A stretch of DNA of 64,000 nt from Labrenzia sp. OB1 (lineage in GTDB: Bacteria; Pseudomonadota; Alphaproteobacteria; Rhizobiales; Stappiaceae), in NCBI RefSeq assembly GCF_001624695.1, contig NZ_JSEP01000008.1, forward strand, positions 203,372-267,371, given 5' to 3'. The notes below the pieces were generated by a model, which worked only from the letters and a program-made list of their open reading frames with translations, searched no databases and had not been told where the DNA came from. Numbering within the stretch: position 1 is the stretch's first letter; each line of letters starts with the position of its first letter. Positions 27,707 to 36,922 of the stretch are shown one piece after another. The position numbers were made by a program, and so were the translations under genes.

Positions 27707-28516
27707 TCAGTCATCAGCGCGTTTGTTTTTCCAACCGGTCGCTCTCGCCACAAACGGAAAATACCAGCTGTAGGGCAGAATGCGCAGCAATTTGAGCTGG
27801 CGGACAAAAGGCTTGGGAAAGGCGATCTCAAACTTCCGCGGATGGGCAAGTCCCTTGCGGATCTGCTCCACGGCCTCCTGCACGGAAAGCAGGTAAGGCA
27901 TCGGGAACGGATTGGATTCGGTTGCCGGCGTATCGACGAAGCCCGGGCTGACAATCTGGATTCGGATGCCGGCACCGTCGAGATCGAATTTCAGAGATTC
28001 GGCCAGATTGCTCAATCCGGCCTTGGTCGCGCCGTAAGCTGCGGAGGTCGGCAGTCCACTGTATCCGGCGACGGAAGAAACGACCGCGATCTGTCCACGG
28101 CCTTGTGACTTCATCGCATCAATGGCCGGGAGCAACGTGTTTACCGTTCCCATGAGATTGACGTCGAAGCTGCTGCGGTAGTCTTCAGCCTTGCCGTTCA
28201 GCCCATCCTGCGGCAGGTAGATGCCGGCGTTGGCGATGACGAGCGCCAGGCTACCGAACTTGCGGGATATCTCCCCACAAAGATCCGATATTGGGCCGGT
28301 TTCAGTGACGTTTCCCGGAAAGGCATGAATTTCACCCGGCAAATCACCAGACATGCCGGCGAGTTCCTGAAGCGCGTCCGCCGACCGGGCGGTCACCGCG
28401 ACACGCCACCCATCGCGCGCCAGGTCGATCGCCAACGCCCGTCCGATGCCGGAGCTGGCACCTGTCACCCAGGCACATCCGTCCCCGGGGGACGCGACAT
28501 ATGATTTTTCGAACAC
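27707..28516 (-). CDS. Short-chain dehydrogenase/reductase
   Basis: 269 residues from a GTG start at 28516 preceded by AGAGAGGTG. Cofactor motif VTGASSGIGRALAID near residue 17, LALVIANAGIY (NAG motif), catalytic VVSSVAGYSGLPTSAAYGATKAG with Ser, Tyr and Lys in place. Substrate unknown. It converges on cfa with a four-base gap and may have its own ECF-like promoter upstream. Confidence 0.88.
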   Translation of the reverse strand: MFEKSYVASPGDGCAWVTGASSGIGRALAIDLARDGWRVAVTARSADALQELAGMSGDLPGEIHAFPGNVTETGPISDLCGEISRKFGSLALVIANAGIYLPQDGLNGKAEDYRSSFDVNLMGTVNTLLPAIDAMKSQGRGQIAVVSSVAGYSGLPTSAAYGATKAGLSNLAESLKFDLDGAGIRIQIVSPGFVDTPATESNPFPMPYLLSVQEAVEQIRKGLAHPRKFEIAFPKPFVRQLKLLRILPYSWYFPFVARATGWKNKRADD

Positions 28517-28536
28517 TCAGGTCACCTCTCTTTCGC

Positions 28537-28566
28537 GTCTTACGCAAACACAAGGTAACCGGGTCG
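28537..28566 (-). promoter_or_regulatory. Weak ECF11-like promoter for the SDR gene
   Basis: On the minus strand CGACCC (28561-28566) and TAAGAC (28537-28542) are 18 bases apart; the -10 agrees well with TAAGA but the -35 matches TGATCC at only four of six positions. Placement 20 bases ahead of the start codon is reasonable. Confidence 0.35.
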
Positions 28567-28595
28567 CTTCAAGGCACGTTATGGAGATGCTCAAG

Positions 28596-29252
28596 CTAGC
28601 TTATGAAAGGTGCGAACCAGCGACCGATAGGGCCGGTCAGTTCCAGTCGCCCGGCTGTGACCGCGAAGCAGATGCAATCCTCGCCCTTGTCGGCAATCGG
28701 CTTGTGATCCACATCGCCGTCGGCAAAGGCGATGTCCCCGGTCACAAAGTGTCCGTCCTCGTCGCTGAAACCTCCCTGCAGCACCAGCGTCAGTTCGGCG
28801 CCATGGTGTGTATGAGACGGCAATGCCCGTCCACCCCGGACCCACAACAAACTGGTATTGCAGCCATCGATTTCACCGAACCTGCATTCACGCACCCCCG
28901 GCAGAAGGCCCTTCCAGGCAACCTCGTTCATGGATGGCCCGATAATGGACTGCAGGGAACGCGGCACTCCGCGCGCGATCATATCGTTCTCAAGGGGGGC
29001 GGAAGAAATCTCGTCGATCAAAGGCCCATCTGAGCTGAAAATCGCACTGAGAGCGGTATCGCGGTCGCTCAGCGCAACGGGCTCCGCGCCATCCAGATCC
29101 ATTCCGGCGAGAGTTTCAAGAGACGATACATAGCCTCTGTTCCGGCCACTCAATTCCAGATGCGCCCCGACGAGCGCCTGGGCTGGATAGGATAATGTCC
29201 CGGCCGCATAGCCGGCCAACAATTCATCCATTCCAGTCACGTTGTTTTCCAT
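28596..29252 (-). CDS. ChrR-like cupin anti-sigma protein, zinc motif degenerate
   Basis: 218 residues from ATG 29252, chosen for the GAGAG site five bases upstream and because it fits the promoter; ATG 29282 is an alternative. The N-terminal part (DELLAGYAAGTLS) matches the anti-sigma domain of ChrR, but the usual H-x3-C-x2-C zinc site reads H31-x3-S35-x2-N38. The C-terminal cupin domain is intact, with LPSHTHHGAELTLVLQGGF and later DVDHKP. In Rhodobacter, ChrR binds RpoE and releases it on singlet oxygen. No sigma gene is adjacent, unlike the usual rpoE-chrR pair. Confidence 0.8.
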   Translation of the reverse strand: MENNVTGMDELLAGYAAGTLSYPAQALVGAHLELSGRNRGYVSSLETLAGMDLDGAEPVALSDRDTALSAIFSSDGPLIDEISSAPLENDMIARGVPRSLQSIIGPSMNEVAWKGLLPGVRECRFGEIDGCNTSLLWVRGGRALPSHTHHGAELTLVLQGGFSDEDGHFVTGDIAFADGDVDHKPIADKGEDCICFAVTAGRLELTGPIGRWFAPFIS

Positions 29253-29294
29253 TATCGCTCTCATCAGGCTCCGAACACTCATGTTGCTACATGG

Positions 29295-29324
29295 CCGATA
29301 CGCCAGGCAACGATATTCGGATCA
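29295..29324 (-). promoter_or_regulatory. Putative ECF11-type promoter for the ChrR-like gene
   Basis: Minus strand TGATCC (29319-29324) is a perfect RpoE-type -35; 18 bases on is TATCGG (29295-29300), a partial -10. It fits the ATG at 29252 (about 40-base leader) better than the ATG at 29282. Confidence 0.45.
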
Positions 29325-29564
29325 TTCCTTACACCAAATTTGTTGAACTTTGAATTTCCGCTCAGGCCCGACAGGCAAATTATACGCCCGCGCATTTCAT
29401 CAAACAGCGGGAAAACAACGTAATTTCTGTCTCAATGCTGGCATTCCAGGCTCCAAGCCTTACATTGCAAACTTGATCCACTTGGTCGAGACAATTAGCG
29501 TCCGGTCTCATCAGATTCCATCTGGCCGCCACCGGGTCCGGCCAGATCACCCGGGATTTTACAA

Positions 29565-30599
29565 ATGTCTGTGTCAGCCAGCGTTGTCGATGCCATCGGC
29601 AACACCCCCCTTATCCGCCTCAAGGCCCTTTCCGAAGAAACCGGATGTGAAATCCTGGGCAAGGCAGAATTCATGAACCCGGGCCAGTCGGTCAAGGACC
29701 GCCCTGCCCGTCAGATGATCCTTGAAGCCGAAGCCCGCGGCGATCTCAAGCCGGGTGGCGTGATCGTAGAGGGAACAGCAGGCAATACCGGTATTGGCCT
29801 TGCCCTGGTGGCCAGTGCGCGCGGTTACAGAACCGTGATCGTGATTCCGGAAACCCAGACCCAGGAAAAGAAGGACATGTTGCGTCTTTGCGGCGCAGAA
29901 CTGGTCGAAGTTCCAGCCAAGCCGTTCAAGGACCCGAACAACTACCAGCATGTTGCCCGGCGTCTGGCTGAAGAACTGGCCAAAACCGAGCCCAACGGCG
30001 TCATCTTCGCCGATCAGTGGAACAATCTCGACAACCGCAAGGCCCATTACCTGACCACCGGACCCGAGATTCTGGAGCAGACAGGTGGCAAGGTCGACGG
30101 TTTCATATGTGCCGTCGGTTCCGGTGGAACGCTGGCCGGTGTCTCCAGTTTTCTTCAGGAAAACAAACCCGGTGTCATTATCGGCTGCGCCGACCCGCGG
30201 GGCGCGGCGATGCAGTCCCTGTTCACCACCGGTGAGGCCGTCGCTTCCGAGGGCGGATCCATTGCCGAGGGCATCGGCCTTGGCCGCAGCACGCCCATCG
30301 TCCGCGACGTGAAGGTCGATCATGCCTATACGATTCCCGACGACGAGGCCTTGCCGCTGGTCTTTGCCCTCGCCCGGGATGAAGGCCTTTTGTTGGGCGG
30401 ATCCACGGGGATCAATCTTGCCGGGGCTCGCCGGCTCGCCAGGGAAATAGGTCCGGGCAAGACCATCGTCACCATCTTGTGCGACCACGGCACCCGGTCG
30501 CAGTCCAAGCTCTACAATCCGGAGTTCCTGCGATCCAAGAAGCTGCCTGTTCCCGAATGGCTGGAACGGCGGGACTCCATCCAGCCTCCCCTGGCCTGA
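29565..30599 (+). CDS. cysK: Cysteine synthase A (O-acetylserine sulfhydrylase)
   Basis: 344 residues, fold-type II PLP enzyme. The PLP lysine is in EFMNPGQSVKDRPA near residue 45, the substrate loop is EGTAGNTGIGLAL, and the phosphate-binding glycine loop is CAVGSGGTLAGV. It condenses O-acetylserine with sulfide to cysteine. The C-terminus LEWLERRDSIQ-like tail (PEWLERRDSIQPPLA) is somewhat longer than in E. coli CysK. The 280 bases upstream hold the ChrR-like promoter but no gene. Confidence 0.92.
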   Translation: MSVSASVVDAIGNTPLIRLKALSEETGCEILGKAEFMNPGQSVKDRPARQMILEAEARGDLKPGGVIVEGTAGNTGIGLALVASARGYRTVIVIPETQTQEKKDMLRLCGAELVEVPAKPFKDPNNYQHVARRLAEELAKTEPNGVIFADQWNNLDNRKAHYLTTGPEILEQTGGKVDGFICAVGSGGTLAGVSSFLQENKPGVIIGCADPRGAAMQSLFTTGEAVASEGGSIAEGIGLGRSTPIVRDVKVDHAYTIPDDEALPLVFALARDEGLLLGGSTGINLAGARRLAREIGPGKTIVTILCDHGTRSQSKLYNPEFLRSKKLPVPEWLERRDSIQPPLA

Positions 30600-30620
30600 C
30601 GCTCACCCGGCTGAAGATAC

Positions 30621-32135
30621 ATGGATCCGACAGATCAAGATCTTATACAGGATGGCACGGTTGCCGATACGGTAATCAGGGACACGGTGCAAGATGTCGG
30701 TTTTCTCGACCTCATGGCGCACAATCTCGGTCTGGTCGCCGCCTTTGTCGCACTCATGTATATCACCGCCAGTATCTGCGCCGTCCGTGAGGTCATGAAC
30801 TCGCGGACGTCGCAAGGCTCGGTCGCATGGCTGCTGTCCCTGTTCTTCCTTCCCTATATCACCGTGCCGCTCTATTTCGTCTTCGGATGGCGTTCATTTT
30901 CCGATTACGCCAAGATCCAGGCCACACTGGGCCGTGCGGAAAGGGCACGACGGGCCGATGAACTTGGACTTACGGACCATGAGGAAACCCGGGACTGGCC
31001 GGTTCTGTCGCGCGTCGCCGGGGTCCCGTTTCTGGCAGGCAACACTGCGGAGCTGCTGATCGACGGCGAGGCGACATTCTCGGCTATCAAAAAAGCCATC
31101 GCCGAAGCGCAGAATGTCATCTTCTTTCAGTTTTTCGCCATTCATGAAGATGCACTCGGCCGGGAAATGGCCGATGCGCTGATCGCCCGGGCAAAGGAAG
31201 GGATCCGCGTTTATTTCCTTTATGACGACGTCGGCAGCCACGGCTTGTCCAGAGCGTATCTCAACCGCCTGAAAGAAGCCGGGATCAAGGTCTGCGGCTT
31301 CAATGAAAATCACAAGTTCCTGCGCCTGCTGGGGCCGATGCGTCTCAATTACCGCAATCACCGCAAGCTGGTCGTCACCGATTTGCGCACCGCGTTCGTG
31401 GGCGGTCACAACGTTGCCGACCAATATGTCGGGCGCAACAAGTGGTTCGGCAGATGGCGCGATACCCATGTGAAAGTCTCGGGACCTGCAGGCGTCGGTT
31501 GCGCCCTGTCCTTTACGGAAGACTGGCTCTGGGCCAGCGGCGAGCGGATCGAATTGCCGCCGGTCACCGAAGTGCCGATGCCCGGTGACGAATCCGTGCT
31601 GGTGATGCCTACGGGGCCTGCCGACAAGCTGGAAGAATGCGCGATCGCCTTTGTCGAAGCGGCCGCACGTGCAAAAAAACGGTTCTGGATCACGACACCT
31701 TATCTCGTACCCTCGCTGGATGTGCAGACAGCCCTTTGCGCTGCTGCCATGCGCGGTGTCGATGTGCGCATTCTGCTGCCCGAAAAACGCGATCACTGGA
31801 CCGTCTGGCTGGCCAGCCATGCCTATGAGGACACACTGGTGCAGCGGGGCGTGAAAGTTTACCGCTATACGGACGGTTTCCTGCACCAGAAGGTGACCCT
31901 TCTGGATGACGATCTCGTCTCGATCGGCACGGTTAATTTCGACAACCGGTCCTTCCAGATCAATTTCGAACTCACCTTGTGGTTCACCCATGAGCGCATG
32001 ATCGGCAAGGTGGAGGAAATGCTGGAAACCGATTTCAAGAGTGCGAAACTCACATGGCCGGAAGCCTTCCAGTCCCGCAGCTATGTCTTCCGCGTCCTGG
32101 CCCAGGGGGCGCGGCTTCTCTCGCCAATTCTCTAA
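30621..32135 (+). CDS. cls: Cardiolipin synthase
   Basis: 504 residues. Two N-terminal membrane helices (about 34-54 and 70-88) are followed by two phospholipase D HKD motifs: NHRKLVVTDLRTAFVGGHN and HQKVTLLDDDLVSIGTVNFD. Bacterial Cls condenses two phosphatidylglycerol molecules (or related lipids) into cardiolipin at the inner membrane. It begins 21 bases after cysK, so the two may be co-transcribed. Confidence 0.9.
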   Translation: MDPTDQDLIQDGTVADTVIRDTVQDVGFLDLMAHNLGLVAAFVALMYITASICAVREVMNSRTSQGSVAWLLSLFFLPYITVPLYFVFGWRSFSDYAKIQATLGRAERARRADELGLTDHEETRDWPVLSRVAGVPFLAGNTAELLIDGEATFSAIKKAIAEAQNVIFFQFFAIHEDALGREMADALIARAKEGIRVYFLYDDVGSHGLSRAYLNRLKEAGIKVCGFNENHKFLRLLGPMRLNYRNHRKLVVTDLRTAFVGGHNVADQYVGRNKWFGRWRDTHVKVSGPAGVGCALSFTEDWLWASGERIELPPVTEVPMPGDESVLVMPTGPADKLEECAIAFVEAAARAKKRFWITTPYLVPSLDVQTALCAAAMRGVDVRILLPEKRDHWTVWLASHAYEDTLVQRGVKVYRYTDGFLHQKVTLLDDDLVSIGTVNFDNRSFQINFELTLWFTHERMIGKVEEMLETDFKSAKLTWPEAFQSRSYVFRVLAQGARLLSPIL

Positions 32136-32202
32136 GATCTCGTAGTATCCAAGTCCGGTTCGCCCTGTTCCTTTTCCGTCAGACTGTTCGAAGGAGACCC
32201 TC

Positions 32203-32919
32203 ATGACGACCCCCTTGTTTCGCGACGATGCCTATCTTCGATCCTGTGAAGCGGAAGTGGCGGGCGTCAATGAGCGCGGCGGTATTGTGCTGGACAGAAC
32301 CGTCTTTTACGCCACCGGCGGCGGGCAGCCCGGCGACAGCGGTTACCTGGAACTGGAAGACGGCAGCCGGATCGACATCGCCACAGCGGTTTATGACGAG
32401 GACAAGAAAACCATTGTCCACGTACCTTCTGAGGGCCAGTCCCTGCCTTCGCCAGGCACGAAGCTGAGCGTCCATATCGACTGGTCCCGGCGCTATCGGT
32501 TGATGCGCATGCATACGGCCCTGCATTTGCTGTCGGTTGCCTTGCCGTTTCCGGTCACCGGCGGTCAGATCGGCGATCCGGAGGGGCGCCTCGACTTCGA
32601 CATGGGTGAAGAGACCATCGACAAGGAGAGCCTTCTGGAAAAGATCAATGAACTCGCCAGCGGCGATCATGAAGTCACAACCGAATGGATCACCGACGAG
32701 GAACTGGACGCCAGTCCGGGGCTCGTCAAAACGATGACCGTCAAGCCACCGCGCGGCTCGGGACGTGTCCGGCTGGTCAGGATCGGCGGCGAAATCGATC
32801 TGCAGCCCTGTGGTGGCACCCATGTTTCCAGGACCTCTGAAATCGGCCTGCTTGCCCTCGGCAAGATCGAAAAGAAGGGCAAACAGAACAGGCGCGTCCG
32901 CATTCGTCTCAGCGACTGA
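32203..32919 (+). CDS. Alanyl-tRNA editing protein (AlaX-type)
   Basis: 238 residues, free-standing editing domain of alanyl-tRNA synthetase. FYATGGGQPGDSG is the usual second-domain motif; the zinc/catalytic site is formed by MRMHTALHLL (HxxxH) and LQPCGGTHVSRTSEIG (CxxxH). It hydrolyses mischarged Ser-tRNA(Ala) or Gly-tRNA(Ala). The length fits AlaX-M. Probably an independent unit 67 bases downstream of cls. Confidence 0.88.
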   Translation: MTTPLFRDDAYLRSCEAEVAGVNERGGIVLDRTVFYATGGGQPGDSGYLELEDGSRIDIATAVYDEDKKTIVHVPSEGQSLPSPGTKLSVHIDWSRRYRLMRMHTALHLLSVALPFPVTGGQIGDPEGRLDFDMGEETIDKESLLEKINELASGDHEVTTEWITDEELDASPGLVKTMTVKPPRGSGRVRLVRIGGEIDLQPCGGTHVSRTSEIGLLALGKIEKKGKQNRRVRIRLSD

Positions 32920-33049
32920 ATGGATGTGAGGTTCAAGATCCCCTTTGTCATGACCTCAACCCAATGTGGAAAAGGCTGCCGGTCTTGAAGTGCCGGACGA
33001 AGCTGTCAGTATTCCGCAGGACGATAGATGCTGGAGTGGAAGCCGGAAC

Positions 33050-33523
33050 ATGAAACTTTCAGGAGGATGCCAATGCGGGGCCGTGACTTTCGAAATGGAA
33101 AGCCGGACCCCCTACCCATTCATGCGATGCTATTGTTCGATCTGCAGGAAGGTCGGAGGCAGCGCCGGATATGCCATCAATCTCATGGCTGCTGCCGACA
33201 GTCTGAAGATGAAAGGCGAAGCGTCCAAGGCATTTTACCATGCCATGACAGACGGAAAGCCCAGTTCGGCGGAACGGCACTTTTGCGGCTCCTGCGGCAG
33301 TCACCTCTGGCTCTGGGATCCGAACTGGCCGGAGCTGATCCATCCCCACGCCGGCGCTATCGACTCAGCCTTGCCAACGCCGCCGGAGAGTGTCCATATC
33401 ATGCTTGAATTCAAACCGGACTGGGTCGATGTTCCGGAAGGACCGGGACATGTTCACTTCCAGCGCTATCCGGATCTGTCCATCGAAGACTGGCACAAGT
33501 CCAAGGGCCTCTACGAGACTTGA
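33050..33523 (+). CDS. GFA-family (CENP-V/GFA) protein
   Basis: 157 residues from ATG 33050 (MKLSGGCQCGAVTFEMESRT). Zinc-site motifs of the family are present: GGCQCGAV, MRCYCSICRK and RHFCGSCGSHLW. The family includes glutathione-dependent formaldehyde-activating enzyme, but most members have no assigned reaction. It is the intact partner of the truncated copy at 35913-36065, and is followed by an sseA relic, so the ancestral arrangement was gfa-sseA. Confidence 0.88.
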   Translation: MKLSGGCQCGAVTFEMESRTPYPFMRCYCSICRKVGGSAGYAINLMAAADSLKMKGEASKAFYHAMTDGKPSSAERHFCGSCGSHLWLWDPNWPELIHPHAGAIDSALPTPPESVHIMLEFKPDWVDVPEGPGHVHFQRYPDLSIEDWHKSKGLYET

Positions 33524-33532
33524 GGAAACCAT

Positions 33533-33735
33533 AGGATCGACCACCCGCCTGTACCGACCCAATGACTGGCCGACAATCTCCCGTCTCCGGACCTCGTGGT
33601 GATCAACGCTAGTCCCTCCCCGTCACGCAACGGGATGCTCTCTCATTAAGCCCGGGGGCTCATATTTCCGGCCCGGTTTTCGTCGAGGTCTACGAAATGC
33701 GCGAGTGGGGCAGCGACCTGCCCCACTCGCTGGAC
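33533..33735 (+). pseudogene. Decayed 5' end of sseA (duplicate copy)
   Basis: The sequence aligns with the first ~65 codons of the intact sseA at 36075: DHP-VPTQ, LADNLPSPDLVVINA and further on, in another frame, GAHISGPVF-EVYE-DLPH match DHPLVSTQ, LADHLSSPDLAVINA and EAHIPGAVFFDVNE-DLPH. The start codon is AGG (33533), codon 11 (Trp) is TGA at 33563-33565, and a frameshift lies in between. The remaining ~215 codons are gone. It sits exactly where sseA sits relative to gfa in the other copy. Confidence 0.85.
33701..33730. terminator. Perfect 13-bp hairpin inside the sseA relic
   Basis: GCGAGTGGGGCAG and its exact reverse complement flank a CGAC loop. It lies between the gfa gene and the convergent chemoreceptor gene and could terminate from either side, but no T-run follows. 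The equivalent bases in intact sseA do not form this stem. Confidence 0.5.
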
Positions 33736-33775
33736 GACAACAGCTCAGCCATAGTCAAGGCTATTTGCGACCGGA

Positions 33776-35116
33776 TCACGTTCCCGTTTGCAGCACTTCA
33801 AAGAAATCACGAATTTCCTGTGATATTTGATTGGTACTGAGATTCATGCTGTCAGCCGCCTCCAGGAAGTCGCTAGCGGCTTTGTCTGTCGTTTCGATTG
33901 CTTCCCCCACACCACTGATATTTTGATCGAGAGACTCGGCCCCTGTGGCCAAGGTCTGGATACTTTGCGATATCTCCTGGGTGGCTGCTCCCTGTTCCTC
34001 AACTGCGGCTGCGGCTGACGCCGTCATTTCATTCAGCTCCTTGACGACCTCGGATATCGAGTTGATGGAGGCCACCGCGGCGCCGGTCGACTGTTGAATT
34101 TCACCGACCTGTTGATCGATCTCTTCGGTCGCCTTTGCCGTTTGCTCGGCCAGCACCTTGACTTCGCTTGCAACGACGGCAAAGCCTTTACCCGCATCAC
34201 CGGCGCGTGCCGCTTCAATGGTCGCATTGAGTGCAAGAAGGTTGGTCTGTTCCGCGATGGCGTGGATCAACCCCACGACATCACCGATCTTCTGTGCTGC
34301 CCCGGACAGACCGGCCACCTGCTGACTCGATTCTTCGGTACCTGCCGCAGCCTGGCTGGCAATAGTTGACGCGCCAGTAATCTGTTTGGAAATTTCCTGG
34401 ATGGAGCTTGACAGTTCCTCCGTTGCAGAGGCAACGGTCTGAACACTCACCTTGGTGTCCATCGACACACTCGTCGCGTGTTTCACCTGTTCCTGAGCTG
34501 ATTTCGATACGGTAGTCAGCGTTCCCGCACCGTCCGAGATCAAGCGCGCGCCCTGATCCACCATCTCAAGTGGCTGCTCGACCTTGCGCTGGAAGCTCTC
34601 GATGGCCGTGTTCTGACGTTCGTTCTGCTCAGCCCTTTCCTGCAACAGCTTTTCTTCATACGTCGAGATTGCCAGATCCATGTCCAGGAAAACCGCGGCA
34701 GTAATGGCAGTCAGGTACTTGGTCCGATCCTTGAGCGTCCGCTTATATTTACGCATTATTGTGGAGTGCAATCGGGACAACACAAAATTGTATCCACCAA
34801 TATACCATCTTGGTTCCAGGCCAATTCGGCAGTGAACATGTCCAACCCGGTTGATGCTATCCTGATACTCTTGATCAAAGCCGTTGTTGAACAATTTCTC
34901 CCAGTGGCTTTCCTGTGCTGACATCAATTGCGGTTGCAATTCTCCGATCATTTCCGAGAGGTGCGGATAGCGCTTGATATGACTGTAGAAGGCGGAAAGA
35001 ACCTCCCCAAGGTTCGGTTGGATGACAGGCCAAAGATTCCTGAGGGTCGTGATGGTCTCCTTATCAATTTCCGCAAACTGCAGGCGCTTCTGAAAGTCAT
35101 TTTCATTGTGGGTCAT
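33776..35116 (-). CDS. Globin-coupled chemoreceptor (HemAT-like), copy 1
   Basis: 446 residues, no membrane helix. Residues 1-~160 form a protoglobin/globin-coupled sensor domain: [10 protein letters not shown], then [20 protein letters not shown] with the likely proximal heme His at 95. The C-terminal half is a methyl-accepting signalling domain with the hairpin-tip sequence [20 protein letters not shown] near residue 290. Such proteins sense O2 or other gases through heme and control CheA. No CheR pentapeptide at the C-terminus. Tandem paralogue of the gene at 36923-38263, same length, and same end residues (TGT). Confidence 0.9.
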   Translation of the reverse strand: MTHNENDFQKRLQFAEIDKETITTLRNLWPVIQPNLGEVLSAFYSHIKRYPHLSEMIGELQPQLMSAQESHWEKLFNNGFDQEYQDSINRVGHVHCRIGLEPRWYIGGYNFVLSRLHSTIMRKYKRTLKDRTKYLTAITAAVFLDMDLAISTYEEKLLQERAEQNERQNTAIESFQRKVEQPLEMVDQGARLISDGAGTLTTVSKSAQEQVKHATSVSMDTKVSVQTVASATEELSSSIQEISKQITGASTIASQAAAGTEESSQQVAGLSGAAQKIGDVVGLIHAIAEQTNLLALNATIEAARAGDAGKGFAVVASEVKVLAEQTAKATEEIDQQVGEIQQSTGAAVASINSISEVVKELNEMTASAAAAVEEQGAATQEISQSIQTLATGAESLDQNISGVGEAIETTDKAASDFLEAADSMNLSTNQISQEIRDFFEVLQTGT

Positions 35117-35912
35117 TGCCGGTCTCCAATTTATCTAAAAATTACCTCCTTCCCCAAACAAGTAATTAACTAACAAATACATCGTAATTACTGACTATTA
35201 GTCTGCGACCGCCTTAATTTATTAACTGTCATTAATACGAATATACTGTCTATTTGAACAAGGCATCGGTTCCAGATCGAATCGTTACGGGTTCCCCCTA
35301 AAAGCTCTGCCGCCAACGACCAATCATTTGACTGCGACAAACCAGTCTCCGGCAGAGCGGATCAGCCGGTGTTTTCAGACCCTGCTCCACGGAGACTTTT
35401 CCGGAAGAAATTCAAGTTTTGCATTCCCTCAAGTCAGACAAAGGCAGTGACCTTCTACTGGGCTTGTTCGGACATGCTAAAACTACTTGATTGGCAACCG
35501 CGCATCTTCATCCGCGTCGAAATATTTTAAAACACCCTAATAATATTAAAATAATAAATATAACTTCAATTACTTTATTTATTATAGACTTTTTTCCGTC
35601 TTATCATCTATCTTGTTCATAATACTATTTTAAACAAAAGTTCATTAGATAAAATTTCACCCTTTGCATTTCACCACCAGACATTTGCATCCAAAGCCGA
35701 AAAGACAGCTGTTGGGAGCGCAGTGCGGCACACAGGCAATCGGCAAGCGAACTGCCAGGGTTTTTCCGGCCTTTTTGCTCCTTTTGCAGAGACTACCGGT
35801 TTCGTTCGGCCCGGCACATGCCGCGTTGACGATCAGCTTTTCTTCTTCCTATCGAAACAAGGTCCATCGGTGTGCGTCACGTGAACCGAGATGCATGCAG
35901 CCTATTTCCCCC
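35117..35912. other. AT-rich intergenic region at the duplication junction
   Basis: About 800 bases without a supported gene. 35130-35260 and especially 35520-35660 are very AT-rich, in contrast with the flanking genes. It separates the first copy (gfa, sseA relic, chemoreceptor 1) from the second (gfa relic, sseA, chemoreceptor 2) and probably contains the promoter of chemoreceptor 1 near its left end. Confidence 0.6.
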
Positions 35913-36065
35913 TTGCCAACGCCGATGGAGACCGTCCATATCATTCTTGAATTCACGCCGGATTGGGTCGATGTTCCGGAAGGTCCGGGACATGGTCGCT
36001 TCCAGCGCTATCCGGATCTGTTCATCGAATACCGGAACAGGTGCAAAGGCCTTTACGAGACTTAA
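35913..36065 (+). pseudogene. Truncated 3' end of gfa (duplicate copy)
   Basis: Encodes LPTPMETVHIILEFTPDW then VDVPEGPGHGRFQRYPDL and CKGLYET, matching the last 50 residues of the intact GFA protein at about three of four positions. The first ~107 residues, including all zinc ligands, are missing, so no GFA activity is possible. The frame and stop are preserved, and it ends ten bases before sseA as in the ancestral gfa-sseA pair. Confidence 0.85.
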
Positions 36066-36074
36066 GGAAAACGC

Positions 36075-36920
36075 ATGACCGACCACCCGCTCGTGTCGAC
36101 CCAATGGCTGGCCGATCATCTCTCCTCTCCCGATCTCGCGGTCATCAATGCCTGGATGCCACCAGTCACACATCCGGATGCTCCGCCTGTCTATCCGGAA
36201 GCCCATATCCCGGGTGCGGTATTCTTCGACGTCAACGAGATCTGCGACAAGGGTGTTGACCTGCCCCATATGCTCCCGGCCCCGCACGTATTCTCCTCCG
36301 CCATGCGCAAGCTCGGTATCGGCGACGGTCAGACACTCGTGGTCTATGACGATTTCGGCCTCTACTCCGCCGCCCGCGTCTGGTGGACCTTCCGCACCAT
36401 GGGAGTGGAGCGCGTCTATGTACTGGATGGCGGGTTTCCCAAATGGCGGGCGGAGGGCCGGCCGTTTGACGATCACACTCCGCGTCCGGTTCAGAGCCAT
36501 TTCTCGGCCCGCTTGAACCACGGCGCCGTGGCCGATCTGGCCCACCTGCGCGAAACCATATCGTCCGGTCGGAGGCAAATCCTGGATGCGCGATCCGCAG
36601 AGCGTTTTGCCGGAGACGCGCCAGAACCAAGGGCCGGACTCCGGGCCGGTCACATGCCTACGGCACGCAATCTGCCTTTCACGCGGCTTCTTTCCGAAAA
36701 TGCCACCTTTCTGCCGCGCGAAGACCTTGCCGCCGCGTTCCGGGATGCGGGGATAGATCCGGAAAAGCCGGTGACGACCACATGCGGGTCCGGTGTCACC
36801 GCTGCGATACTGACGCTTGGCCTGACCATTCTCGGAGTTCGGGACCTTGCCCTTTACGACGGGTCCTGGGCCGAATGGGGCGGCCGGGACGACACGGAGG
36901 TCGTCACCGGTTCGGAGTGA
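36075..36920 (+). CDS. sseA: 3-mercaptopyruvate/thiosulfate sulfurtransferase
   Basis: 281 residues with two rhodanese domains. The N-terminal one has EAHIPGAVFFDVNEICD; the C-terminal one has the active-site loop TTCGSGVTAAI (Cys near residue 236) and a final LYDGSWAEWGGRDD. CGSGVTA is typical of 3-mercaptopyruvate sulfurtransferases, which move sulfane sulfur to thiol acceptors. AGGAAA precedes the ATG. It now follows the truncated gfa relic and converges on chemoreceptor 2 with a two-base gap. Confidence 0.9.
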   Translation: MTDHPLVSTQWLADHLSSPDLAVINAWMPPVTHPDAPPVYPEAHIPGAVFFDVNEICDKGVDLPHMLPAPHVFSSAMRKLGIGDGQTLVVYDDFGLYSAARVWWTFRTMGVERVYVLDGGFPKWRAEGRPFDDHTPRPVQSHFSARLNHGAVADLAHLRETISSGRRQILDARSAERFAGDAPEPRAGLRAGHMPTARNLPFTRLLSENATFLPREDLAAAFRDAGIDPEKPVTTTCGSGVTAAILTLGLTILGVRDLALYDGSWAEWGGRDDTEVVTGSE

Positions 36921-36922
36921 GC

